Positions 15,688 through 23,366 of a stretch of 24,520 nucleotides of DNA are shown piece after piece. The notes below the pieces were generated by a model, which saw nothing but the letters and a program-made list of their open reading frames with translations, was not told the DNA's origin and ran no database searches. This DNA is from JAZNGX01 sp045576675. GTDB lineage: Bacteria; Bacillota; Clostridia; Monoglobales; Firm-18. Within the stretch, counting starts at the first letter, position 1; each line of letters begins with the position of its first letter. The stretch spans positions 1-24,520 of the forward strand of contig JAZNGX010000155.1 in NCBI GenBank assembly GCA_045576675.1, written 5' to 3'. A program made the translations under genes and the position numbers.

Positions 15688-15960
15688 GTGGCAGAACACA
15701 AAAAAGTATTGATTTCTGTACCGTCCGCATTATTATATGAGCTCGACGACATTGCGAAAAAAAACGGCTTAAGCAGAAACGAAACCGTACGCAATGCAAT
15801 TAAAGACTACGTCGCAGCAAAGCGGAAAAAGGAAATTGCAAAGCGTCTTGCGGAGGGCTATGAAAAAATGGCTGACATTAATTCCGCAATGGCAGAGTTT
15901 GCTTTAGAAGCCGACAATGAATGTGTTTTAAGTTACGAAGCAAAGCTTGCAGAAAACTGA
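15688..15960 (+). CDS. ndoAI: EndoAI/MazE-type ribbon-helix-helix antitoxin
   Basis: This 90-residue protein has an N-terminal ribbon-helix-helix DNA-binding domain (about residues 5-47: KVLISVPSALLYELD then the helix KNGLSRNETVRNAIKDYV). A charged C-terminal tail follows (RKKEIAKRLAEGYEKMADINSAMAEFAL) of the kind that wraps the toxin dimer in the Bacillus EndoAI/NdoA complex. It should neutralise the downstream RNase and repress its own promoter. The start is a GTG at 15688 with a weak GGGGTAGGA site. The tail pattern, the following toxin and the alr context make the call firm despite weak conservation in antitoxins. Confidence 0.85.
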   Translation: MAEHKKVLISVPSALLYELDDIAKKNGLSRNETVRNAIKDYVAAKRKKEIAKRLAEGYEKMADINSAMAEFALEADNECVLSYEAKLAEN

Positions 15961-16041
15961 AACTCAGTTCCGACTTGTCAGCTCACGGCAGTCTGGTGCT
16001 TGCTTTGAACACAGGTGGGCAGAAAGGCAACGGAAATTAAT

Positions 16042-16389
16042 GTGATTGTAAAACGCGGTGATATGTATTATGCTGATTTAAGTCCTGTTGTTGGCTCGGA
16101 GCAAGGCGGCGTGAGGCCTGTGCTTATAGTGCAGAATGATATTGGCAACAAATATAGCCCCACGGTGATTGCGGCGGCAATAACCTCGCAGATTAACAAG
16201 GCAAAAATGCCGACGCATATTGAAATAAATGCCGAAAGCTATGGGCTTGCAAAGGACTCTGTAATATTAATGGAGCAGATACGCACCATTGATAAAAAAA
16301 GATTAAAGGAAAGAATCGGCCATATTGATGAGCCACTTATGTCTAAGGTAGACGAAGCACTGGCAATAAGCTTTGGTCTGGAAATGTGA
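16042..16389 (+). CDS. ndoA: NdoA/MazF-type endoribonuclease toxin
   Basis: This sequence-specific RNase cleaves mRNA when freed from the antitoxin. The family hallmarks are VKRGDMYYADLSPVVGSEQGG, RPVLIVQNDIGN, ITSQINKAKMPTHIEI and DSVILMEQIRTIDKKRL. With the GTG at 16042 as start the protein has 115 residues, and the catalytic residues fall at R25 and T48, the same numbers as in Bacillus NdoA. An in-frame GTG at 16015 would add nine residues not typical of the family. The ribosome binding site is weak (GGAAA). The 81-base gap after the antitoxin is long for such pairs. All expected residues are present. Confidence 0.94.
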   Translation: MIVKRGDMYYADLSPVVGSEQGGVRPVLIVQNDIGNKYSPTVIAAAITSQINKAKMPTHIEINAESYGLAKDSVILMEQIRTIDKKRLKERIGHIDEPLMSKVDEALAISFGLEM

Positions 16390-16397
16390 ATAATAAA

Positions 16398-16487
16398 GTA
16401 ATAGGTAATAAGTAAAAGTGAATATGTTATTAGTTTTTTCAGTTGAAAAACTACCATACTTATTCCTTCTTCACTATTACCTATTAC
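16398..16487. repeat. MITE-like imperfect palindrome
   Basis: A perfect 13-bp inverted repeat, GTAATAGGTAATA (16398-16410) and TATTACCTATTAC (16475-16487), closes a 90-bp unit. Inside, GTGAA/TTCAC pair after a 7-base bulge. The centre is a hairpin TAGTTTTT (16431-16438) / AAAAACTA (16446-16453). There is no coding capacity. It lies between the toxin stop and the next gene. Short palindromes of this shape are usually non-autonomous mobile elements, but no clear target duplication is visible. Confidence 0.65.
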
Positions 16488-16515
16488 CTAAAATATTAAA
16501 AAGGAGATTGTACAT

Positions 16516-16962
16516 ATGAAAAGAGTAATAATAGCATTATTGGTTGTGGTAGCAGTATTTTTTGGTTTGAGCATAATGGTAAATTATGCTTCTCCCGGTG
16601 ATGAAAGCGACCCTGTTGTAACAAAAAGCTATCTTGACACAGTTTTCTTTGACAAGGTAAAAGAGCTTGTTGGCGGAACAGGCGAGGGCAAGTTTGAAAT
16701 TGTTGACCTTCCTGAAGGCAAGCAGATTATATGCGATGCAAGCACAGAGCTTATTTTAAGAAAAGGCACAGGTGTTGTAATCGCAACTGAAAAGGGTGGC
16801 ATTGCAAACGTTACTGCAAGCGTTGACCTTCCAAGCGGCGAGTCTGTTCCTGCAAACTCATTGCTTATTGTTCCTGTTGATGACGGACGTGGCTTTGTTG
16901 CTACATCAGACGTTATCGTTATGGTTAAGGGCGGCTATAAAATAGAAGACTACCAGATGTAA
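16516..16962 (+). CDS. Small secreted or membrane-anchored protein of unknown function
   Basis: The 148-residue product begins MKRVIIALLVVVAVFFGLSI, a signal peptide or single N-terminal membrane anchor, so the rest (about residues 27-148) should lie outside the membrane. The exported part is acidic and beta-rich in appearance, with no cysteines except one near position 75, and ends in DVIVMVKGGYKIEDYQM. Proteins of this appearance are common as hypotheticals in Clostridia; I do not know a function. The ATG at 16516 follows AAGGAG with nine bases spacing. The stop codon lies one base from the stop of the convergent AraC-type gene, with no terminator between. Confidence 0.8.
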   Translation: MKRVIIALLVVVAVFFGLSIMVNYASPGDESDPVVTKSYLDTVFFDKVKELVGGTGEGKFEIVDLPEGKQIICDASTELILRKGTGVVIATEKGGIANVTASVDLPSGESVPANSLLIVPVDDGRGFVATSDVIVMVKGGYKIEDYQM

Positions 16963-16963
16963 G

Positions 16964-17812
16964 CTATTCTAAAACGACAGTGCAGTTAAGGGTTGGATTA
17001 AATCCCTTTGCTGTGCTGTCTTTTATATTGCGTATAAACACGTAGCTGTCAGGCAGCTGCTTTGGGCAATAGCCTGTAAGTGACTTGAAAACTCTGTTGA
17101 AATTGCGGATTGTTCCAAAGCCGCATTCAATGGATATTTCGGTCACACTTTTTTTACCCTCTTTTAATATTTCTGTTGCGGCAGAAACCTTTAATGTGTT
17201 TAAGTATTCAGTAAAGGTCATACCTGTTATTTTTCGGAAATATTCTGAAAAATAAGGCTCACTGAGGCTCATATAGCGTGCGGCATCCTTAAAGCTTATA
17301 TGTGAATAATTGTCTGTAATATATTCAATAAGCTTTTTGTATTTTTCATTTATAGCATCTGCCTTTGCCACCTGTTCAGACCTGAAAATTTCTGCCACAA
17401 GTATTTTTGCGGCACCATCTGCAATAATTCCCGAATATTCTTTTGCTTCTTTAAGCTCTGCCGCTATCAGCGAATATACCTTCATAAAATCATAGCTGCC
17501 CGACAGCACCGGGCATACAAGCTTTTTGGAAAATACTATGTCTTTAGCAAGCTTTGGGTCAAGCTTTATTATATTTACAATACTGCCCTTACCGCTTTTT
17601 ATGTAATGCACCTGTTCACCATTTAAAAACGCACACATTCCTTTTTCAAGCCTGTAAATTGTGTTGTCAGCCATCAGCTCTGCCACACCGTTTTTTACAA
17701 AAACAAGCTCATGCTCGGTATGCCAGTGCGGAAGATTGTTAAGATTCATATAGCTGTGTGCCGAAACCTGAGAATTGTTTTTTATTTCTTGTTGTTCAAG
17801 TCGTGCTTTCAT
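16964..17812 (-). CDS. AraC-family transcriptional regulator with cupin sensor domain
   Basis: The 282-residue protein has an N-terminal cupin-like ligand domain (HWHTEHELVFVKNG around H29, H31 and H34; about residues 15-90). Its C-terminal AraC-type double helix-turn-helix DNA-binding domain spans about 170-265 (ISFKDAARYMSLSEPYFSEYFRK and SVTEISIECGFGTIRNFNRVFK). It is transcribed divergently from araA, so the likely job is to sense L-arabinose or a related sugar and control araA-araD. That target is inferred from position only. The ATG at 17812 has AAGGAA about 10 bases upstream. Confidence 0.9.
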   Translation of the reverse strand: MKARLEQQEIKNNSQVSAHSYMNLNNLPHWHTEHELVFVKNGVAELMADNTIYRLEKGMCAFLNGEQVHYIKSGKGSIVNIIKLDPKLAKDIVFSKKLVCPVLSGSYDFMKVYSLIAAELKEAKEYSGIIADGAAKILVAEIFRSEQVAKADAINEKYKKLIEYITDNYSHISFKDAARYMSLSEPYFSEYFRKITGMTFTEYLNTLKVSAATEILKEGKKSVTEISIECGFGTIRNFNRVFKSLTGYCPKQLPDSYVFIRNIKDSTAKGFNPTLNCTVVLE

Positions 17813-17842
17813 ATTAATAAAATTCCTTATTTATATATTTTC

Positions 17843-17864
17843 TGTATCATAATATTATCATACA
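17843..17864. promoter_or_regulatory. Palindromic operator candidate between araC-type regulator and araA
   Basis: This 22-bp site is palindromic except for one symmetric C/C mismatch. It also reads as two direct copies of TATCATA (17845-17851 and 17856-17862) offset by 11 bp, one helical turn. It covers the -10 box of the regulator promoter, so a bound protein would block the regulator's own transcription. Confidence 0.5.
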
Positions 17865-17880
17865 TCTTAATAAATGTCCA
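17852..17880 (-). promoter_or_regulatory. Probable promoter of the AraC-type regulator
   Basis: On the minus strand, TGGACA (17880-17875) and TAATAT (17857-17852) are 17 bp apart, about 40 bp before the regulator ATG. The -10 box is inside the palindromic operator candidate. Confidence 0.6.
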
Positions 17881-17946
17881 GTATTACTTATCAGAAATCT
17901 TGTTTACACATCAACGCTGTAATAGAATAAAACCGAGGTGATTGAT

Positions 17947-19392
17947 GTGAAAACATTATATTTCATAACAGGAAGCCAGGATTTGTACGGTGACGAGGTT
18001 CTGGCACAGGCACAAAAGGACGGAGAGGGCATTGCACAATTTTTAAACACAAGGCTTGACGTTGACGTTAAAGCGATGCCTATTGTACGCAACAGCAACG
18101 AAGCTATGCAGGCTTGCCAGAAAGCATCAACAGACAGCGATTGCATCGGTGTAATTATGTGGATGCACACCTTTTCGCCTGCAAAGATGTGGATAAAAGG
18201 GTTAAAAATCCTTACAAAGCCACTTTTGCACCTGCATACCCAGTACAACGAAAAGCTGCCTTATGACAGCATTGATATGGATTTTATGAATTTAAATCAG
18301 TCCGCCCACGGAGACCGTGAATTCGGCTTTATATGCACACGCTTAAGATTAAACCGCGAAATTGTGGCAGGCTATTATAAAAACGACAGCGTAATTGCAA
18401 AAATCCGCCGATTTGCAGATGTGGCACGTGCTATAGACTTCAGCAGCTCACTTAACGTTGCAATGTTTGGCAACAATATGCGTGACGTTGCAGTAACAGA
18501 CGGTGACAGAGTTGAAAGTGAAATCAGATACGGCTGGAACGTTAATTACTATGGTATCGGTGATTTGTGCGACAGCATAAAAGCTGTTACCGATATTGAA
18601 ACAGACGAAAAAATGAATGAATACAAAAGCCTTTATGATATGGACACAGACAACCTTGACGCAGTGCGTGAGCAGGCAAGGTACGAATGTGCCATAGATA
18701 AATTTATGCAAAAAAATAACATCGGTGCATTCACCGATACCTTTGAGGACCTGCACGGCTTAAAGCAGCTGCCCGGGCTTGCAGTTCAGAACGTTATGGC
18801 AAAGGGAACAGGCTTCGGCCCTGAAGGTGATTACAAAACCGCCGCACTTTCTGCAGTGCTTTTTGAAATGGCAAAGGGCAGAAACGGTGCAACAGGCTTT
18901 ACTGAAGATTATACTTATGATTTAACACAGGGCAGCGAGCTTGAGCTTGCCGCACATATGCTTGAGGTGCCGCCCGTGTTTGCGGCAACAAAGCCTAAAA
19001 TTCAGGTGCATCCCCTTGGAATAGGCGGAAAGGCTGACCCCGCACGACTGGTGTTTGACGGAATTTCAGGCGATGGTATAGCAGTTTCTATGGTGGATAT
19101 GGGTGACCATTTCAGGCTTATATGTGCAGAAATCACTTTGATTAAGCAACCAAAGCCGATGCCAAAGTTGCCTGTTGCACGCCTTATGTGGAAATTAAAG
19201 CCAGACTTTGAAACAGGTGCAGCGGCGTGGATTTATGCCGGTGGAGCTCATCACGCAGTGGTGTCTACTGCACTTACTGTTGACGATATTACTCTTTTTG
19301 CAAAGCTTACAGGTACTGAGCTTATTATTATTGATGACAAAACAGATTTACGCACATTTGAAAGGAATGAACTAAGATGCTGGAACAATTGA
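17947..19392 (+). CDS. araA: L-arabinose isomerase
   Basis: The enzyme converts L-arabinose to L-ribulose using a manganese ion. It has 481 residues, near the usual 490-500. Metal and catalytic residues match the family: E320 (GFTEDYTYDL), E340 (HMLEVPP), H355 (QVHPLGIGGKADPARLVF) and H436 in GGAHHAVV. The start is a GTG at 17947, six bases after GAGGTG; an in-frame GTG at 17938 overlaps that site and is rejected. It overlaps araD by 16 bases and diverges from the AraC-type regulator. A weak TTGTTT/TAGAAT pair (17900-17928) could be its promoter but would leave almost no leader. Confidence 0.95.
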   Translation: MKTLYFITGSQDLYGDEVLAQAQKDGEGIAQFLNTRLDVDVKAMPIVRNSNEAMQACQKASTDSDCIGVIMWMHTFSPAKMWIKGLKILTKPLLHLHTQYNEKLPYDSIDMDFMNLNQSAHGDREFGFICTRLRLNREIVAGYYKNDSVIAKIRRFADVARAIDFSSSLNVAMFGNNMRDVAVTDGDRVESEIRYGWNVNYYGIGDLCDSIKAVTDIETDEKMNEYKSLYDMDTDNLDAVREQARYECAIDKFMQKNNIGAFTDTFEDLHGLKQLPGLAVQNVMAKGTGFGPEGDYKTAALSAVLFEMAKGRNGATGFTEDYTYDLTQGSELELAAHMLEVPPVFAATKPKIQVHPLGIGGKADPARLVFDGISGDGIAVSMVDMGDHFRLICAEITLIKQPKPMPKLPVARLMWKLKPDFETGAAAWIYAGGAHHAVVSTALTVDDITLFAKLTGTELIIIDDKTDLRTFERNELRCWNN

Positions 19393-20072
19393 AAAATGAA
19401 GTTTTAAAAGCAAATCTTATGCTTCCAAGGTATGGTCTGGTTACTTTTACATGGGGCAATGTTTCGGCAATTGACAGAGAGTCGGGTATGGTGGTTATAA
19501 AGCCTTCAGGCGTGGAATACGACTGTATGACGGCAGACGATATGGTTGTTGTAGAGCTTACAACAGGCAAGGTTTGTGAGGGAAGCCGCAAGCCCTCAAG
19601 CGACACACCAACTCATCTGGAGCTGTACCGTGCCTTTGAAGGCATAGGCGGCATAGTGCATACGCACAGTCAATGGGCAACGTCATTTGCACAGGCAGGT
19701 ATGGGGTTACGTCCTCTTGGCACAACACACGCAGACTATTTTTACGGTGAAATTCCATGCACAAGAGAAATGACTGCTCAGGAAATAACGGGGGAATACG
19801 AAAAGGAAACAGGCAAGGTAATAATTGAAGCCTTTATGGGAACAGACCCGATGGAAATTCCTGCGGCTCTGGTTAAAAGCCACGGAGTATTTGCATGGGG
19901 CAGCAGTGCTGCAGAGGCGGTTCATAATGCCGTTGTTTTAGAAGAAATTGCGGCAATGAATTACCGCTCGTTAAGCCTTAATCCAACGCTTTCCGATATG
20001 CAGCAGGTGTTGCTTGACAAGCATTATTTAAGAAAGCACGGAAAAAACGCTTATTACGGACAGAGGGTATAA
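19377..20072 (+). CDS. araD: L-ribulose-5-phosphate 4-epimerase
   Basis: This zinc-dependent class II aldolase-fold enzyme turns L-ribulose 5-phosphate into D-xylulose 5-phosphate, delivering arabinose carbon to the pentose phosphate pathway. It has 231 residues, the same as the enterobacterial enzyme. Expected residues are D76 (SSDTPTH), zinc ligands H95 and H97 (VHTHSQWAT) and H169 (KSHGVFAWG), and catalytic D120 (GTTHADYFYG). The ATG at 19377 overlaps araA by 16 bases, with AAGGAA upstream. The pathway also needs ribulokinase (AraB), which is not in this window. Confidence 0.95.
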   Translation: MLEQLKNEVLKANLMLPRYGLVTFTWGNVSAIDRESGMVVIKPSGVEYDCMTADDMVVVELTTGKVCEGSRKPSSDTPTHLELYRAFEGIGGIVHTHSQWATSFAQAGMGLRPLGTTHADYFYGEIPCTREMTAQEITGEYEKETGKVIIEAFMGTDPMEIPAALVKSHGVFAWGSSAAEAVHNAVVLEEIAAMNYRSLSLNPTLSDMQQVLLDKHYLRKHGKNAYYGQRV

Positions 20073-20089
20073 AACACCCTCTTTTTTTT
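20062..20089 (+). terminator. Rho-independent terminator of araA-araD
   Basis: AGAGGGT (20062-20068) and ACCCTCT (20076-20082) form a 7-bp stem followed by eight T. The left arm lies within the last codons of araD, so coding and terminator sequence overlap. Confidence 0.85.
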
Positions 20090-20112
20090 ACACAATTTTT
20101 TTCTGTAACAAG

Positions 20113-20141
20113 TTGCACCGCTTAAAAAATAGTGATATAAT
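20113..20141 (+). promoter_or_regulatory. Promoter of the aroB-aroC-pheA-aroK operon
   Basis: TTGCAC (20113-20118) and a perfect TATAAT (20136-20141) are 17 bp apart, with an extended TG one base before the -10 box. The box ends 22 bp before the aroB ATG. Confidence 0.75.
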
Positions 20142-20163
20142 AGTTAGATACGGGGGTGATTTT

Positions 20164-21195
20164 ATGACCATAAATGTTAAAACAAGCAGCAATAATTACG
20201 ACATACTTATAGAAAACGGACTATTTGACAATGCTGCACAGGAAATAAAAGCAACAATAAACAACTCTTCGCTTTACGTTGTAACAGACGAAAACGTTGA
20301 CAGATATTACGGCAGCAGGCTAAAGGAGCAGCTTGAACAACAGGGGATTACATATTATTACATAGTGCTTCCTGCAGGAGAGCATACAAAATGCCACGAA
20401 ATGCTTTTAAAGCTTTACTCTGCATTTTTAAAGGTAAAGCTTACAAGAAAGGATTACATCCTCGCCTTTGGCGGCGGCGTTATAGGCGACCTTACAGGCT
20501 ATGCTGCGGCAACGTATCTTCGCGGCGTAAAGTTTATTCAGATGCCGACGACGCTTTTGTCACAGGTGGACAGCAGCGTGGGCGGCAAGGTGGCAGTTAA
20601 TCTTGACGAAGGGAAAAACCTTATCGGTTGTTTTTATCCGCCGTCAAAGGTTATAATCGACCCGAAGCTTCTTAAAACCTTGCCAAAGCGTGTGTTTAAC
20701 GACGGTATGGCAGAGGTTATCAAATACGGAGCTATACGTGATGCAAAGCTTTTTGACACTCTTTTGGAAGGTGGAAGGCTTGATGATATAATTCACACCT
20801 GCGTACAAATCAAAAAGCAGGTTGTTGAAAATGACGAGTTTGACACAGGCGAGCGTATGATTTTAAACTTTGGCCACACATATGGTCACGTTGTGGAATG
20901 TTATTTTAACTATGACAAATACACTCACGGCGAGGGCGTTGCAATAGGAATGCTTCGCATAACAAAGGCAACAGAACAGCGTGGTATCACAGAAAAAGGT
21001 ACATATGACAAGCTGCTTAAGGTATGCAAAAAATATGACCTGTACTTCCCCGATGTTGAAATTGACGAGGCTGCGGCACGTGAGATACTTTTAAAGGACA
21101 AAAAGAGTGAAAAGGACACAATTAATTACATCGCCATAACAAAAATCGGCGAAACAAAGATATTAAAGCTTGATAAAAACGAGGTGTTAATATGA
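20164..21195 (+). CDS. aroB: 3-dehydroquinate synthase
   Basis: The enzyme carries out the second step of the shikimate pathway, turning DAHP into 3-dehydroquinate with NAD and a divalent metal. It has 343 residues. The NAD-binding block AFGGGVIGDLTGYAA starts at 101, followed by MPTTLLSQVDSSVGGK and NLIGCFYPP. Metal-ligand histidines H238 (NFGHTYGH) and H255 (YTHGEG) are present. The ATG at 20164 follows GGGGGTGAT; an upstream in-frame TTG at 20113 lies in the promoter. The stop overlaps the aroC start by four bases (ATGA). Confidence 0.96.
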   Translation: MTINVKTSSNNYDILIENGLFDNAAQEIKATINNSSLYVVTDENVDRYYGSRLKEQLEQQGITYYYIVLPAGEHTKCHEMLLKLYSAFLKVKLTRKDYILAFGGGVIGDLTGYAAATYLRGVKFIQMPTTLLSQVDSSVGGKVAVNLDEGKNLIGCFYPPSKVIIDPKLLKTLPKRVFNDGMAEVIKYGAIRDAKLFDTLLEGGRLDDIIHTCVQIKKQVVENDEFDTGERMILNFGHTYGHVVECYFNYDKYTHGEGVAIGMLRITKATEQRGITEKGTYDKLLKVCKKYDLYFPDVEIDEAAAREILLKDKKSEKDTINYIAITKIGETKILKLDKNEVLI

Positions 21196-22274
21196 GCGGA
21201 GTTTACGGACACAATATAAATTTTGCAATTTTCGGCGAGTCACACGGGCCTGCAATCGGCGGCGTTATTTCTTCATTACCTGCAGGGCTTACGATTGACT
21301 TTGATGCAATTGACAACGACTTAAAAAGACGAAACCACCGTGCGATATATTCCACCTCACGTGCAGAAGCAGATAAATACGAGGTTTTAAGCGGTGTACA
21401 CGAGGGCAAGGTTACAGGTGCACCTCTTGCATTTATAATACGCAATGCAGACACCAAAAGCGGTGACTATTCACAGCTTAAAGAGCTGATGCGTCCCGGG
21501 CATTCAGACTACCCTGCATATATTAAATACAACGGCTGTAACGACGTTCGGGGCGGCGGGCATTTCAGCGGCAGACTTACAGCCCCGCTTGTTTTTGCAG
21601 GCAGTCTTGCACGTCAGTACTTAAAGCAAAAGGGAATCGGCGTGTTTTCACACATCACATCAATCGGCAGTGTAAAGGGCGAAAGCATTGTGAACAATAT
21701 GCCGTCACAGGAAAAAATCAGCGAGCTTCAGTCAATGGAAATGCCTGTTATGAACGAGCAGCTAAAGGCTGCATATATGACAGAAATTGAAAATCACAGA
21801 AACGACTGCAACTCAATCGGCGGAGTTATAGAATGCTGTCTTTACGGCATTCCAGCAGGAATTGGGAGTCCGTTTTTTGACTCTGTTGAAAGCAGACTGT
21901 CAGCAATGATGTTCTCAATCCCTGCAGTTAAGGGAATTGAATTCGGCAAAGGCTTTGGCATAACAGAAATGTCAGGCTATGATGCCAACGACAAATACGA
22001 GTATAACGGCGAAAGCGTTGTCGCAAAAACCAACAACAACGGCGGCATACTTGGCGGCATAACAAACGGAATGCCCGTTGTGTTCAGAGCTGCAATAAAG
22101 CCAACACCATCCGTTTTCAAGCCGCAGGACACCGTTAATGTTAAAACAGGCGAAAACGGAGTGCTTACATTAAAGGGCAGACACGATGCCTGCATAGTTC
22201 CAAGAGCGTGTGCGGCAGTGGAATGTGCAGCAGCATTAACGATTTTTGATATGCTTTGCGGGGAGGGAAAGTAA
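21192..22274 (+). CDS. aroC: Chorismate synthase
   Basis: This FMN-dependent enzyme makes chorismate from EPSP, the last step of the common aromatic pathway. It has 360 residues. Family signatures are GESHG (15-19), RPGHSDY (101-107) and NDVRGGGHFSGRLTAPLVFAG starting at 117, with RHDACIVPRA near the C-terminus. It is coupled to aroB by an ATGA overlap with GAGGTG upstream, and its stop directly abuts the pheA start. Confidence 0.96.
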   Translation: MSGVYGHNINFAIFGESHGPAIGGVISSLPAGLTIDFDAIDNDLKRRNHRAIYSTSRAEADKYEVLSGVHEGKVTGAPLAFIIRNADTKSGDYSQLKELMRPGHSDYPAYIKYNGCNDVRGGGHFSGRLTAPLVFAGSLARQYLKQKGIGVFSHITSIGSVKGESIVNNMPSQEKISELQSMEMPVMNEQLKAAYMTEIENHRNDCNSIGGVIECCLYGIPAGIGSPFFDSVESRLSAMMFSIPAVKGIEFGKGFGITEMSGYDANDKYEYNGESVVAKTNNNGGILGGITNGMPVVFRAAIKPTPSVFKPQDTVNVKTGENGVLTLKGRHDACIVPRACAAVECAAALTIFDMLCGEGK

Positions 22275-23366
22275 ATGGACAAGCTACGACAGCAGATTGA
22301 CGATATTGACAGAAAGATTACAGACCTTTTTGAACAGCGTATGGACGTTGTTAAAGGCGTTATTGACTATAAAATCAAAAACAATCTCCCTATTTTAAAT
22401 TCCTCAAGAGAAGCGGCAGTTATTGAAAAAAACGTTGGCTATCTTAAAAACAAGGAATACGCACCATACCTTAAGGAGTTTTATCAGGGACTTATGGACG
22501 TTTCAAAGCGTATGCAGGCAAATATTGCAAATTTAAGCGATGCAATAGGCTTTCAGGGCGAAAAGGGCAGCTTTTCACACGAGGCAACGCTTAAATTTTT
22601 AGCAGACAAAAACTGCCCTGTTGACAAAGCAAGCTGCGAGATAAAAAATTATCCCACCTTTGACAGTCTTATGAATGCTTTGTTAAATGACGACGTAAAA
22701 TATATTGTAATCCCATTTGAAAACACTTCAACAGGTGCGGTTACAGATGTTTACGACCTTTTAACGCAGTATGACTTTTATATTAACGGCGAGGTTTTGG
22801 TTCACGTTAACCACAACCTGCTTGTTAAAGAGGGGGTAAAGCTTTCGGATATAAAAGAAATTTATTCACATCCGCAGGCATTTATGCAAAGCAAGGAGTT
22901 TTTAAAGAATCTGCCTGCACGTCAGATTCCTTACTACAACACTGCAATTGCCGCAAAATTTGTAAGTGAAAGTGACAGAACAGACATTGCCGCAATCGCA
23001 TCAGAGCAGGCGGCAGCATACTACGGCTTAAAGGTTATGGAGCATAACATAAATTACAATAATAACAACATAACAAAGTTTATTGTGCTGTCAAAAACAC
23101 CGCTTAGCACAGAAAATGCAAACAAGGTAAGTGCGATTATTTCAATTCAGCACAAGGCAGGAAGCCTTGCATCAATTATTAACCTTTTTGCACAAAACAA
23201 CGTAAACCTTACAAAAATTGAATCACGCCCCGACTTATCAAATCCCTTTGAATATATATTCTTTATTGATTTTGAAGGCAATATGGGTAACGACCGGATT
23301 AAAGCTATGGTCGAAAAGCTTAAGGAAAGCTGTGCAAAATTTAAGTATCTGGGGAATTACATATGA
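22275..23366 (+). CDS. pheA: Bifunctional chorismate mutase / prephenate dehydratase (P-protein)
   Basis: The protein converts chorismate to prephenate and then phenylpyruvate, committing carbon to phenylalanine. It has 363 residues in three parts. The N-terminal AroQ-type mutase (about 1-85) begins MDKLRQQIDDIDRKITDLFEQR. The dehydratase domain (about 94-270) contains GEKGSFSHEA and NTSTGAVTDVYDLL. The C-terminal ACT domain (about 280-360) contains HKAGSLASIINLF and KIESRP, the site expected to bind phenylalanine for feedback inhibition. Its ATG follows the aroC stop immediately, and its stop overlaps aroK (ATGA). Confidence 0.95.
   Translation: MDKLRQQIDDIDRKITDLFEQRMDVVKGVIDYKIKNNLPILNSSREAAVIEKNVGYLKNKEYAPYLKEFYQGLMDVSKRMQANIANLSDAIGFQGEKGSFSHEATLKFLADKNCPVDKASCEIKNYPTFDSLMNALLNDDVKYIVIPFENTSTGAVTDVYDLLTQYDFYINGEVLVHVNHNLLVKEGVKLSDIKEIYSHPQAFMQSKEFLKNLPARQIPYYNTAIAAKFVSESDRTDIAAIASEQAAAYYGLKVMEHNINYNNNNITKFIVLSKTPLSTENANKVSAIISIQHKAGSLASIINLFAQNNVNLTKIESRPDLSNPFEYIFFIDFEGNMGNDRIKAMVEKLKESCAKFKYLGNYI

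Noticed and set aside
17900..17928. TTGTTT/TAGAAT pair as the araA promoter
   Set aside because: The spacing is 17 bp but the -35 box is poor and the transcript would start almost at the ribosome binding site; kept only as a remark under araA.
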